The notes under the pieces were generated by a model. That model did no database searches. It saw only the letters and a list, made by a program, of their open reading frames with translations, and was not told the origin of the DNA. Shown piece by piece: positions 38,490 to 51,300 of a DNA stretch of 64,000 bases (its first letter is position 1; each line of letters starts with the position of its first letter). The DNA comes from Monarcha castaneiventris obscurior. Lineage: Eukaryota > Chordata > Aves > Passeriformes > Monarchidae. Made by a program: the position numbers and the translations under genes. Location of the stretch: the NCBI GenBank assembly GCA_026261815.1, contig JAMPIT010000230.1, positions 43,748,501 to 43,812,500 of the forward strand, read 5' to 3'.

Positions 38490-41400
38490 TATTTCTGCCT
38501 AAGTTCTAAATCTTATGTTTGACTGGTGGATTGCACTGCCTGGGTTTATTGTGTGGCTAAGGCAGGTGTGCATGAAAAGAAACTGCACCTGGTTGTGTAC
38601 CTGTAGGCTTTGTGCTTCTGAATTAGCAGGGTATTTCAGGTAGGAATTTTCTTAATTCTTCATTTTGAGAGAAGAGAGTTAGAAGGTGCAGTTCCAGGTG
38701 TGCAGAAGAATGAGTATCATTGGCCATTATCTGCAGCACAACTAATTTGGTAACCTAAAAATATATGCTCTTTTCATCAACACCTGAAGAGTTGCTGTTG
38801 AACACACTGTAATGTTGCTTCAGGTGGTTCCTTTTTTGTTGTTTTCTTTTGTAGATGCGGGGTTTCAGTCAGGGATATGATAAGCTCTTTGCTGCATCAT
38901 TATTAGGTTAAGACTGCCTGCTGTGTGACTTGGCAGTAGCATATTTTTGGTCTTTCAATACTTGTCTTGCCCCCAGGAAATGAAACTACATCACTGAAAA
39001 TAATCATTCCTGTATGGCAGTACCTGTTGATTTAGAAGTTTAATATCATATGAGGTAGGATGCAGTTCATAAAGGTTTTTTGCTGGGTAATGTTGTGACT
39101 CAAGCGTTAATGTGGTCTGTGCTGTACTTCATCTGTGGAGAAGCACAAGAGTCTTCTTTGTCTGAAATTTATTGTTGTGGCACCTCAAATCAACAATGAA
39201 TTTTTACTTTCCTAAATGATGTTTTTGAAACTGTCTTTTTTTTTTTTTTTTTTTTTTTGCTAGTGAATCCAGTAAGACTGGAACTTCAATTTCTTTGCAT
39301 AATTTTCCTCAAGGTCTATAAACTGTTTTTTGACTGAGTTTTACAAAGTCTGCATTCCATCATGGTGTTCCTATGTTTTGAAATGGTAGAGTAGGAGACA
39401 TTATGGAAAACTAATTCAAAGACAAAGTATTCAAGCAAGCAATTAATGTTTTGTGACCTTTGCACTTTGACTTGGGAAGCTTGTTTTATTTTCAAATGTA
39501 CTGGCACATGTTCTCAAGATTTTACTAATAACAGAGAAATTCTATAAAGCGTCTCAAAATAGAAAAGTAATTTTAATGAGAGAGGTCCTGAAATTAGTGT
39601 TATAGTTAAGTCTGAGCTTCTAATTAGCCTGCCCTCCATTTTCTTTCATTGCTATGTTTAGACTTTATTTCCAGAATGCGTAATTTTAATTTAATCATTT
39701 TTAGTCTCACTTTTACTCCTAGACACTGTATTAGCAACCACAATGTTTTTTAATCACTTAAAATTACATACTAGCTCAACCTGAATGGGGAGTTATGGAA
39801 ATTTCTTCATGTAATTCAGTATAAAGCAGAAGTGCTAAAATTGCAAGTGGGATTGGCAATGGCTTGAAATTCAGGTTAGAATTTCACTATCTTCAAGTGG
39901 CTTGCTGATTTTTTCGATGTTGATACTTTTATTGTTAAAGGTCTTGGAATAGAATTTGCTGAAATGGCTTTGTGTTCATTTATACAGATGGAAAAATATC
40001 TCTATTATGTGTTACTTGGATTTGTTTCTATCACTCTTTTCAAGATGTGTTTGTCAACATGGTTTTTTTTTTAAATTATTACAATAAAATATAAATATGA
40101 AACGAAGCTGTTCCAGGATGTGTTTTACCGTGTACTTTCTGGGAAGCAATGATTTGTGGATTTAGTCTAGATTTCTAAAACTGCTCTCGTCACCTGGTAT
40201 CTAACATGCTTCAAATGCCTTTTTCCCCTCACTAAGTGCGTATGACTGATGACAGTGACAGTAGTGGTCTTTGATGGGATGATATCCTGCCTTTACTGAA
40301 TTGATGCAGTGCTCCCACTGGAGTTAATGAATCCTTCATTTAACCCATAGAGCTTCACTGTACATAAATATTTGCAGAAGTACAATCTAATGTGTTTGTC
40401 TTGATTTCTTGGCCATCCATAATTTCATTGCACTGATAGGTAATTAAAGATTTTCAGGTTGAGTCTCCTGTTTTTTAAGCTATGTGTTTAGGTCCAAAGC
40501 TTATTTAAACATACAAAGCATGCAACTTCAACTATTTAAAATTTTTTCCTTTACTGTAAAGTTTTTTTGGTCGTCATTACATAATGGCGTGTATTTGGTG
40601 ATATAGACCGAGCTTTCCATCTCTCTGTCTCCATTTAGCTCATGTTTGGCAGTATTTTATATGCATTGCTGCCAATTCAACCACAGCTTCACAGTGAAAC
40701 TCTGTCTTCAACATTCATTGACTATCACAGATTTTGTGACATATCTGTGTGCTATTTAGCACATCCCTTTGCCTAAATAGAACTTTTGTTTTGAAGGGTT
40801 AAGTAAAGGATTCATTGTAACTCACTGTGTTCTTGGGTTTTATGTAATTTGTAACAGATGTTAGTTCACTTGGATAAGCTACTAATTTTATAACTCCACT
40901 TTTAAATTTGGATTTCATAATGTAGAACTTACTTCTAAATGTATTGCGAAGTATCATATATTTTGGAACATGTTCGTAGCCTTCTTTCAAGAATTTTTTT
41001 TCCCCCTTCTTGGTATTTAATGGTTGTACCAAGTAGGAATTGGTTACTTTTACTTCCTGTTGCAGTTTCTCACATGCAAAACTGCTTGCAGTATCTACTC
41101 GTGCATAGGCCATTGAGAGGAGGTGTCAAGTATTTAAATAATCATCTATGTATTGTTACTATTGACCATATTAATTTATGTGGTATCTCAAAAATGGTAA
41201 ACCCTTAAAAAAACCCCAACCAAACACAGAAAGCCAATAACACACGAAAAAAGAGACAAATAAATATAAGTATATTAATCAAGTTAAAATAATCTTATTT
41301 GCAATCCTTACTGCAGATGGTACACCAGAGACAAAAGGAATTCTTCATTTCGGTTCCTGTGGCTTTACACAAGGAAGCTTAAATAAGGATAGGCAGCAGT

Positions 41401-42358
41401 ATAAAGCACTAAGATGTGTTTAAATAAGCAGTGAACTGGCAACAGCAGTGCAAACAAGCAGGTTTTTGCCTCTATATTAGTATTGCTAATAAAAAAATTT
41501 GCAATTGATCTATGCACATGAAGAGCTGCATGTTTAGAATCAAAGGAATATGAATTTGTTTACTTCAATTAGAATGTACTAATTTAAAGTAGAGCTAACC
41601 AGGTGGTCTTCATGCTTGGATTTTACTGGAAAGGTTCTTTATATACTTAGTATGGACAAAATACAAAACTATATGCAACAGGGTGACATTGAGGTTTGGG
41701 GTTTTAATTTGGGTTTAAATGTGTTAGTAATCAAGTACTTTTTGATAATGCAGTCAGGTATCTGGGGTTCTAAACCTACTAAATGTTTTGCAGTAATCAA
41801 AAAAATCTTTTTAGACTATAATGGTCTAGATAAAATCTGGGAAGAGAGACTTCCGAAGAAAAAGCCTTTTTTCTTATTGGGTGTTCTAAAGAGGAACGAT
41901 TAAAAAGCTGGAGATTTTTTCCTTTTGAACTGACCATATTCATACTACTATAGTGCTGTATAGCTGAAATTATATTTACCTTATCCCCAAAGATTTTCTT
42001 ACTGACATCATTGTCACTAGTTCTTAAAATGAAAGTGTTAAAATAAATGATGTAGTGTGATTCTCTGTGGCAATAATCTGCTATCACCTTTATGGAGGTA
42101 TGACACAGCTTTGGTATTTGTGAAGTTTCAAAAGGGGGTTCTGAATTTAAACAGTACATACATTTGGCTCTCGTAAAGTGTTGGAGTGGACTGTCATCAT
42201 AACGTGCAATCTTTGTTATGCTTGTAGATGATACTGCTTGGTGGCAAAATCCAATTTAGAAAGGTGCAGTAGAGCTGATAGTGATAATTCTGTCATGGAA
42301 GTAACAGAAGCAAACAGAACCACAGACAGCGGTTACCCTGACAGTCTGGAGTATTTTC
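38489..42358. other. non-coding DNA, no gene supported
   Basis: AT-rich sequence with a T23 tract and nothing else that I can name. A 104-codon minus frame at 40799-41113 is Lys/Ser/Tyr-rich and is treated as chance. Confidence 0.65.
39236..39258 (+). repeat. T23 homopolymer
   Basis: Twenty-three uninterrupted T residues about 750 bp downstream of the T31 tract. No retroelement was recognised beside it. Confidence 0.95.
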
Positions 42359-42922
42359 TTAATCTAACTCTTCTTTTTTTCCAGAGGCACAGATTGCTAT
42401 AGTAATTACTTGTGATAATTTCACGTTCATCAAGTGAGGCAGTAGATTTTCAGGAGGTAGCTGTGTGCATCCAGATAAAGCATGGATTGTCATGCTCCAA
42501 TGTCTTCGCTGTCTTCTCTCATCAAGGCCATGTTGAGCTTCACTTTGAAAGCTGAGTATTTGGTGTCTAGTGAATCGACGCTTTGTTGCCATCATGGTGG
42601 TCCTGTGCCACAATTTAAAAAAACTGCAGTCGTGCTGAGTCATTCTCATAAGGGTTGGATAATCGTGGCCTGGGGTACTCAATCCCAATGTGCGCTGTCA
42701 CGTTGCCACTGCCGCACTGTGGGAACGCCACGGCGTTTAGAAGTGCTCCCTTGTGAGAGGGACATGGTTATTCTTCCTGGGGACTGAGTGTTTGATAAAG
42801 ATCGCTCTCTGACATGGATATCTCTGCCCACATTCCATAAAGCTTTGGTCACCTGTCAGAAGCTCTGTGCACAATGGCTGTTGAGTGAGATGGTCTGCAC
42901 AGGGAATCTGGCTGCTAATCAC
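42359..42922 (-). other. CpG-bearing block, possible degraded retrocopy or unrecognised repeat
   Basis: About a dozen CpGs sit between 42490 and 42810, including CGACGC, a GCGC and CACGGCG, in a neighbourhood where CpG is rare. Overlapping open frames run on both strands (109 codons minus at 42359-42688, 61 codons minus at 42737-42922, 101 codons plus at 42482-42787). On the minus strand, coding-like sequence seems to move between frames, as in a frameshifted pseudogene. One minus frame reads NAVAFPQCGSGNVTAHIG and the next continues as the 109-codon frame. I do not recognise a parent protein. This may be a relatively recent insertion. Confidence 0.35.
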
Positions 42923-43120
42923 TATTTCTTTATCTTGGAATCTACTTTGAGACTTGCCTGTTTAAAAAAACAAAAAACCACAACTTACTCCTAGAGTGAG
43001 GGATATTAAGAATTTTATATATTAAGGTAAACAATGTATCTTTTAAGAAAAAACGTATTTGACTTTGAATGCTTACAAATCCTATGTGAATTAAGATATG
43101 TGAAGGAGACTTCCTAAAAC

Positions 43121-43137
43121 AAAAAAAAAAAAAAAAA
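43121..43137 (+). repeat. A17 homopolymer
   Basis: Seventeen A residues preceded by AAAAC and followed by TTCTG. This is the only A run of 13 or more that I saw on the + strand, against at least five T runs of that length. Confidence 0.9.
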
Positions 43138-46100
43138 TTCTGTTAGATCTTGTTTTAGGTTTGGCAACTGAGTTGTATTTGCTTCTCTAAAATGGGGGAA
43201 ATGGTGAGACTAGTAGTAAATGTTCTGTGGTAATAGCAATGAAGAAGCCATAATTAGCATTTCTCAGGTCTCCATTCTTTCCTGCTTTACATTCATTACC
43301 ATCCCGCTTTATGAAGATCTAATTCTGCTTAAAAATAGTTGTAAGGGGTTGGATCAATTCACTTCTTTGCATTAAGTTATTCAATAAAAAAGGAAGCGAC
43401 CTGTGAGCTTCATCATCCCCGTGTTCATTTCAGAATAATTAAATTTCCAATGTTATCTTTCATATTTTAACAAATTTTTCATATAAGAGTTGCTCATAAG
43501 TGCTGTGGATGACATGTGAAGATATTCTCTACTCCTTAAATGCCAAAATTCTGTTTTCTTCGAACTTCATTTCTGCTAAAGTTACTTCAGAATTACCAGA
43601 AGCTGAACCCAATGTATTAGAACTAGATGACAGTAAGACTAGTTGGCTAATTTTTTACCAGTGGTGAATAGCTGGGTTTTTTTTTTTTTCTTCTGTTTAC
43701 ACAAAAAAAGAAAACCAAATTATCTGTCACTTTTCCTGTTCTCCATTTTAGGATATGGCATAAAATCTGGCAGAGTTTTCAGTCCCAATGGTGTTAGGGA
43801 CTCCAAGAAAATATACTACCAACTCAAAGGGAGCTCCCTGGAACTTCACACTCATTTCTTGCGCTTTACTTTTTCTAAGTTTTCTTCAACTTCTTATCCA
43901 GCTAAGAAGAAAGTGCTTTGTATTTTTGGAATTGTATTTGTATTTTTTTTTTTTTTATTAGAATAAGCCTGGAAGAGTCATTGTTATGGTCAAGAAATTT
44001 TTCTGCATGTATAAGAGTGGGTTATGTTGCAAGCCTTTTTCAAGAGGCATTACTAATTTTGAAGTTATTTCTGGATATTAAACAATGCCCTAAAAATATC
44101 TTACATTAGCTGTAACGATGGAGAACTCTAACTGGTTTTAAAATTTGCATCACCATTAATTTACAGTTTTCAAATGCTTGACATCTTACAAGGCCTACTT
44201 AGCAATGAAATAAGCATGGAGAGACATCTTTCTGCTTAAACACATAAGACTGAAAACATGAGAAATGCTCTATGCTTGGAAATTATTAAAGTCAAATCCT
44301 TGTAATAGTGTTCAGGTATGAAGTTCTCAAGATTATAAAAAAAAATTTGGATTTCAGCTCTACCATTGCAACTGTGAATATGAAATTTAGTAAAAATCCT
44401 AAACATGATCTTTTTTTATGAAGTAATTCCTTGGTTTTTTTACAATATGCTTTCATAATAACTTAACTGGCCTTTTCTTTTCTGTAGTTATGTGTATTGG
44501 AACAGGGTAGGCATCTATTCAGAAAAACTTTTAAAAGAATATAAATTAAAAGCAAGTTTTGATCAGTTATAAAAATGTGTTCAATATTGTGCTTCCAAAC
44601 TATTTCAGAATCTCTTAAATCTTTCCTGCATCAGATACTTTCCTTTCTTTCATGACTTTTAGAAAGAAAGTTTGAAAAACTTACATTTAATTTTCTTTGT
44701 TTGAAAACTTTGTGATATTAAAGAAGGAGAAAGGAAATTGTTAAGTAGGCAATGATAGGCCTTATGCAATATAGATGGACTTTTTACTTAATGGTTTCCA
44801 GTTGGTCTAAAATCTTCATATGTAAGCTACATTTGAGACTGTCAGTTGAAATGTATTTTCCTACCTATCCTGTGAAAAAGTGAGACAGGGAGAGGTTTTC
44901 TTTTTTTATAAGATTTTATATCTATTTAGAAAGATGATAAAATAGATATTAAACAAATTGAACAGCTACTATGAGAACTGAAAACAAAATTGGGAAATTA
45001 CGGAGAAATCATCACTGAAGAGACTAGGATCTCGGATTGCAAAGAGTACAGATCCTTTATCTTCCTCAACTATTACAAAATAGAGATGCTCAGGTGAAAA
45101 TAAAATGATTTAAAATATGAATGGCATGTTGTTAGAACTTACTCATCCCTAAATTCTGCAAGTGTTTGAATGAAGAGCCCCAGGACACTTCTAAAATTTG
45201 TACCTTATGTCCTGGGAGTTTTTTAGAGTAATTTTACTCCATGAGAAAAGATTTCCTTTTTTTTTCCTCCCTCCTATCAAGTATTTACTGTGTAACCATG
45301 TATTGTCAAGGAATCTTTATTCTTGTGGCTTTTTTAAAATTGCTATGTCTGTGTGTACCTACATTATAGTGTGGTAGTTCATGTTGTATTGTCCTGTGTC
45401 CTGGATATTCCATATCTCAGAAAGCTATATTGGGTCATTTCATCCGTTAACAGAATTGTTAGTACTTAAAAATGTTTTTTTTTCCTCTCCTTGGTTTTTC
45501 TGCAAGTGTAAAGTAGAACTTGTATATATGCAGTTATCTAAAGATTTAATTGCTATATGCTTCAGTGACCTGCAATGCTTAAAGACTGCATTTCTGCTTT
45601 AGAAACTTAGGTCTACCACTTTTCTAATATTTGCCTTATATTATTGTGCACAAGAGCTGTAGAATTTTGTGCCAAAGAAAAGCTTTTTAATAGTTGTTCT
45701 TCTTAGGGGTTTTTATGTAATTGCTTTCAAAATAGGTTATGGTCTTGGTACATCAGGCATTGTTTGGGAGTACTGGGATATTTGTTTTACACCTAGAGCC
45801 TGCGAAAAGGTGAACATCTCATTTGCTTATGGTTGTAAAATGGGAAGAAAACCTACCCTAAAATGAAGGCTTCCTAAGGTAAAAGGCCATGTCAGTTTAT
45901 GCTCTTTATGCTATTTGCATTTCTGAAGTATGTAGGAGAGTGTTGGTTGAAATATCATGAGAGACCGCCTGGGAATTTATGAATGACTCTAGAAAGTAGC
46001 CTTTGCCTTTGCTGTGTAAGTGGGGTTCAGGCAGTTGTCACACAAGGGAAACTCTATTCGCCTGCATCTTCAGAAAAATTAGTATCACCTGAGCATTATC

Positions 46101-46900
46101 CATAATAGGGTACAGGTGGCTTGCCAGGAATTCTGAATTGTACTATCCCAATCAGTGATGACATTATAGGAAACATACCAGTGAACGAGCACACCTCATC
46201 AGCATGTTAAATTCATCTTCATTCATTGTTCTTCCCAAATTTTCAGTTGTATATTGGTCAGGAAAAGAGATTAGATATTTGAAGACCTCTGTTAGACTGA
46301 GGAAGATTTTACTCTTGTTGCTTGTCTCCTCAGAAAGATGAAGTTGTACGGTGCATACCATTGCTGGTTACCTGGGTCAGAGACAGCTGATGTAGGTTGT
46401 TACGTAGTGTGGTGCTTGTCAGGTGCCTTTATCACCCGCAGCTCTTGGAAGGTGACTGTGAAATGGAACTTCACCTTGTGTAGAGCGTGAGGTGTGGAAA
46501 GCATCAAGGCTTTGGTCAGAGCAAATCAAATGCCAACACAAATGCATGCGGTGACGTGTTGGTGGTATCATTACTCTTCTCTGACCAAAGTATTTCATGT
46601 TGGTTTTCACTGCTTGGGATTAATTTCTTGGTTCTCCGTCACGTGGTTAGCTGGGCTTTTTTGTTTGTTTATTTTGTTACTTGGCTCTGATTTATGTAGT
46701 GTTTGGACTCATGGGTGTCCTGTGGGTTCTCTGCTTTATTTGGAAAGATTACACTTTAAAATCTAAAACAAAAGCTATCAACACATTTTGTTTGAAATGT
46801 TTCATATTTATAGTTCCCTAAAACTCTGTTTTCTTTATCTTCCCAGTCACATGGGAGCTTGGAGGGAACACACACGCGTCTCTAATGCCAGCATTGCAGA

Positions 46901-46937
46901 TTAAAAATAGTTTTCCTCCACCAAATACTAACAGCTG
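46901..46937 (+). promoter_or_regulatory. MEF2-type site plus E-box
   Basis: TTAAAAATAG at 46901-46910 fits the MEF2 consensus YTA(A/T)4TAR. CAGCTG at 46932-46937 is a MyoD-type E-box 21 bp away. The pairing resembles muscle enhancers. Both motifs are short enough to occur by chance. Confidence 0.25.
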
Positions 46938-48206
46938 GTTGGCTCTCTTTCCCTGCTGAAGATGCATCCTATAGTATTTTCATTTTCCTGCTGTTGCCAA
47001 AATGTTAATGGATCAGGCTCTGCAAATTTTACTTTGTAAATTCTGTTGTAATACTAATTACACTTTAACTGCATTTCTGTGAGGCTTTTCACAACTCCAG
47101 TCAAGCACCAAAACCCAGAAAGTGGTTGAGAGAGGTGCATTGTGTTGATTTAAATAATAATCAGGTAATCAAGGCTTCTGTAAACCCAGTGTTACTTGGG
47201 CAACATGGAGATGTAGTGGCACACCTGAGAGCAGGTCTTCTAAGTTGTGCTCCCCCAGGATGATCCCGTAACCTTTATAACTTTCCTTTACTTGAAATGC
47301 TCCAGTGCAAATAGTGTGGAAAATCTCGTCATATTGACATTATAGCAATTGCCTATTGAAATCACTGTCGTCTTCTCTTTAACCAGTGATGGAAAATGTC
47401 TAAACATTCTATTTCAAGAAAGAAGATGTTATAGCAATATTTTTCAAAATGTAATTTTTTTAATGCTGTGAGTGGACAATATTATATATAATGACAAGTT
47501 TCTGAACCGAGTAGAGTATCATATAATAGCTTTTCTGTTTTTCCCCATCTTGAAGTACTCAGCAAAAGTCTTACCATATTAGAAGAAGTGAATCTGTTAC
47601 TTTTATTTTATTTTGAAAATTCTTTCATAATGTCTGGCACTTAAAGTGATATTGCCTTCATATACATGATCCATAATGTTTACATTTTGGCATAAAAGCT
47701 GAAGAAACTAGTGCAAAACATGGAGAGACATGAGAATTAATAAAATAACAGATGGCAGCTATGTTCCAATGGAAATAATTATATACTGCCTTTTTAATAG
47801 CATAAAATCAGTGTGTTGTTTTTGATTAATACAGTAGGCTTGCTGGTCATATGGAGATTAGTGTGTGATATAAACCTGAAAATTAGCTTGTTGTCAGGTA
47901 TTATGTGATATGATGGGGATTAATTTCAGGAATGCCTTAAAAATATGCTCTAAACAAAATCCTTTCTACACTGATTGTACTAGATAGATTAATCCAGTTG
48001 CCATATGGACTTGAAATTGCCTTGGGTATGCAAAAGAAAAATCTAGATAAATGATAATTCATTTAATACTCTGTGGTTTGTGTTTATGGAAAACAGAATT
48101 CCTCAGGATCTTCTAAAGGAAAACAGGAGTGTGCCAAAGGTAATTTCGGTGTTGAGTGTTCATGGATGGTAAAATTATATTTAACAGATGTTTGTAATTT
48201 TTGCAG

Positions 48207-48389
48207 GTAATAGCTCTAGCAGATGCAGCAGAAGAAAATCAAGCCAACATATTCCAGGCATTTGCAAAGTTGAAAAGTGCCACCCATCTGGTGATTACGC
48301 TGATTAGTTTGTGGCAGAAGCTCAGCACTGATCAAGTTGCTATTTTGGAAGCTACGTTTTTGCCATTAGCAGAAGATACACAAGAGCTG
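48207..48389 (+). CDS. internal coding exon of an unidentified vertebrate gene
   Basis: This is the best coding candidate in the window. The exon is exactly 61 codons and begins and ends between codons (phase 0). It is preceded by a T-rich tract ending in TTTTTGCAG and followed by GTAAGAAT, a strong donor. An in-frame TAA at 48195-48197 lies just upstream, so translation must enter through the acceptor at 48206. The frame stays open past the donor to a TGA ending at 48491. The peptide has no Gly or Cys and only one Pro (residue 53). It has an acidic start (DAAEEN, residues 6-11), an amphipathic stretch around residues 12-39 with W36, and a second hydrophobic segment around residues 43-54. This suggests two or three packed alpha helices, as in helical-repeat or coiled-coil proteins. 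That fold is an inference; I do not recognise the family. Neighbouring exons must lie far away or are too weak to see. An expressed retrocopy is unlikely because the splice sites are intact. Confidence 0.62.
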
Positions 48390-51300
48390 GTAAGAATCTG
48401 TAAAAGCTGCTTGAAAAATGCTCATTCACAGAACTTTAAGCCTTTAAATTTCCATATTTCTCTCTGTACTTTGCTGGAGACTGTCCTTTGAAGTTATTTA
48501 AGTAGCCTTATTAAGTAGGTGCTTGATGCAAACTACACTGATTTCACGAGAAAGTGGAAAAGTAGGAGTAGATTATAGAATGTTTCAATAAAGGATATGG
48601 GTGGTACCAGTTAAATTCTGCTTGGCCTTTCCTTACCAAGCCAAGTAGGAGTGTCTCACATAAATTTAGCTGATTTTTACCTTCTGTCCAGTGGTTAGGA
48701 CAAACAGAATACAACCAGTTTTTGAAGACTAATATAAATGCTCTATAACATACATGTTATGTTCTATTCCAATAGAAATATGAAATACAGACAGGTACAG
48801 ACAGCAAATACAGTATATACATTTAATCTATTAAGCATTTGCCATACTTTGTCCTCAGTGTATTTACAGTTGTTTATATAGTGGGTGGAAGTTATCTAAA
48901 CAAAATACTATGAATTGTTAATATCCTTGTATTCCAAGCCATGCTCTATATAGTTCTGCATTCTGTAGATGTCTGGCTAATTCTGCTTTGATTTAATGAG
49001 TGTGACCAGGTGAGATTGTGTATAAAATTTAGAGAATGGTCTGTGAAGAAAAATAATGCTATTTTATATCCACACCAAAGGTCCACAGCTAAACTCTGCT
49101 TTAGCTGAATTAAAGAATGTTCTCTGCTTAATTAGGAGTTGATCCCCGGTTAGTTTCAAGAGTTATCTTAATTACACATTAATTTCAATTTTCATGTTCT
49201 GCACAGGGTTTTTGCAGTGTACAGTGAATCCAGATTTTGGTGCATACCCAGAATACTTAAAATAGTTTGTGGTCTTTTAGCAAGCTTGTGCTGGGTTCCA
49301 AGTGAATCTAGGATCTTCTGCCATTTCCACCTGGGGGGCAAAAATTGTTTTGGCATTTTACATGATATTGAGTCATAGAAGGAAAAGCAAAGCAGTTTTG
49401 TTGAGATTTGTTTTGGATTTAGCCCTTATTTAAATCTGGAAAATCAAGCTTCACAACTGAGGAACGTGCATTCCTGTGAATTGAATTCAAAGAAAGTTCC
49501 TATGAATCTCCTAAAAGCCCAAACAAACATTTTTTTGCATGACTACTTTTTATTTTGCCATCAGGAATTGGGTTGCCTTGACACAAGTTTTAATAAAATA
49601 TGGCACAATTTGTTGTGTATCCTCTAATGCAGGATATCGCTTCAGCATATGTCTTGATGTGGTTTTAACATGGTGGTTAACAATATTCTATGTTGAAGCT
49701 ATAAGACTTTGCATAAGCATTGTAAGGATGTATATCCTGCAGAGCAGTCAGGATGAAAAATGTAAACCAACAATAACTGGAGGTGGAAATAGAAACAAAA
49801 CCTTTACAAAATACTGAAATATGTGCCATATTGAAGTTGTTATGGTACCACAGAAATGTGAATGTAATTTAAGAAGCTTAGGCAGGGAATGGGGAAATCA
49901 TCTGACATACCAATGATATTTACAGACAGAAGCTCCTAGCTGGTGTTCAGGTTTCCTTGTAAGCAGTCGAGTGGAACACTGGTGAAAGAAAATACTCTGA
50001 AGAATTTTTATTTACTCTTCAAACAATTCTGTGTAATGGTTTGTTGTATTTTTATTTGGAGTGAATGTGTTAGAAGACCGTTTGGATGCAGTCTACATCT
50101 CTAGAACATTTTCTGCCTTGTGAGCATTAAACTATGGAAGTGTTTTCTTATGAAAAGGGAAATGTTTGGAATACACTGTTAACATAAAAAGAAATGCCTC
50201 TTTTACCATAACATCAACATTATTCTCAAACATGCCATTTCATTTAGAACAGATTGTATCTTGTTTTCTAGACCTGGCAATCACTTCAGTTAGATATTTA
50301 GCAAATATTAAAGTGGCATTCTGTGTTCCCATTGTGTCACCATTTTTCTCAGACTGCTAAATGATTTCTGTTGCTGCAAACTTTTGTCTAAGAACATATA
50401 AAATTTGGATTTTCTTGTATACAAAGATATAGTGGAAGAAATACTGCAAACTTGCATATTTTCTGGGAATAACAGATATTTGGCATAATATTTTGCTTCT
50501 GGCAGTAAACTTCTAACTAGTGCCTAAATAGCACTGCTTTGATAAAACTGGCTAAAAGGGTTGCTCTTGTTTAGTGTCAGAAATACAAGGACCTTCCCCT
50601 TTTTCAGTGATTCTTTTGTGAATGCTGCACAGTTGTAGAAGTATAACATCAGAAATTGAATGACATCTCCCAGGTCTCAGTGAGATAAATGAGCTAATTC
50701 TTCTGCTAATGAAGCCACTAAAAAATTGATGCCAAAACTGAAGAAAAGTAGTTGCAGGGAAGTTAGGTATGGTTTTGTCCAATGTACTTTGTTACTGTGG
50801 GACTAAAATAAAATCTGTATTCAAAATATAGAAGTATATGTTACTATTATTTCAAAGCACAGTTACAGCTGCATGCAAACTATACTTTCAAATGTATGCT
50901 GGTTTTGAATTCTGTGTTTTTCTATCTGCTGAAATATATGGTAGAAAAATACTTTAGGGTGCTTTTGGAGACAAAGGAACCATGATTTGTTAATAATGTA
51001 GCAGAGATTTTGTTAGACAATTTTTTTCAGGAGAGTTGGTCACTGTTTTTCAAGACTAGTATTTCTTATTAGCTTATAACAGGGGCTGACAGCAATTTGA
51101 AGTACTGTAAAATCTGAAATAATTAAAGAAAATACAGAACATTTCTAAGGGTGTTTTTTGGTGATTATCCTTTACCAAGTTGAGTTTTCTGGATAGAAAA
51201 AGAGATTTGAAAAATGCTGAATTTGTGATGAAGCATATGTTTACAATAGGAAATCCGTTTGGGAAAGGAGGGAATTTGTCCAGACTAATTTAAAGGGTTC

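Larger units (their letters stand above)
42923..48206. other. non-coding DNA, likely intron upstream of the exon at 48.2 kb
   Basis: No further exon was supported. It contains an A17 tract (43121-43137), T13 (43677-43689) and T14 (43943-43956). A GC-moderate stretch at 46850-47060 carries a MEF2-type site and an E-box. The intronic assignment follows from the acceptor at 48206. Confidence 0.6.

Noticed and set aside
40799..41113. 104-codon minus-strand frame
   Set aside because: Composition typical of translated AT-rich DNA; no domain or splice context.
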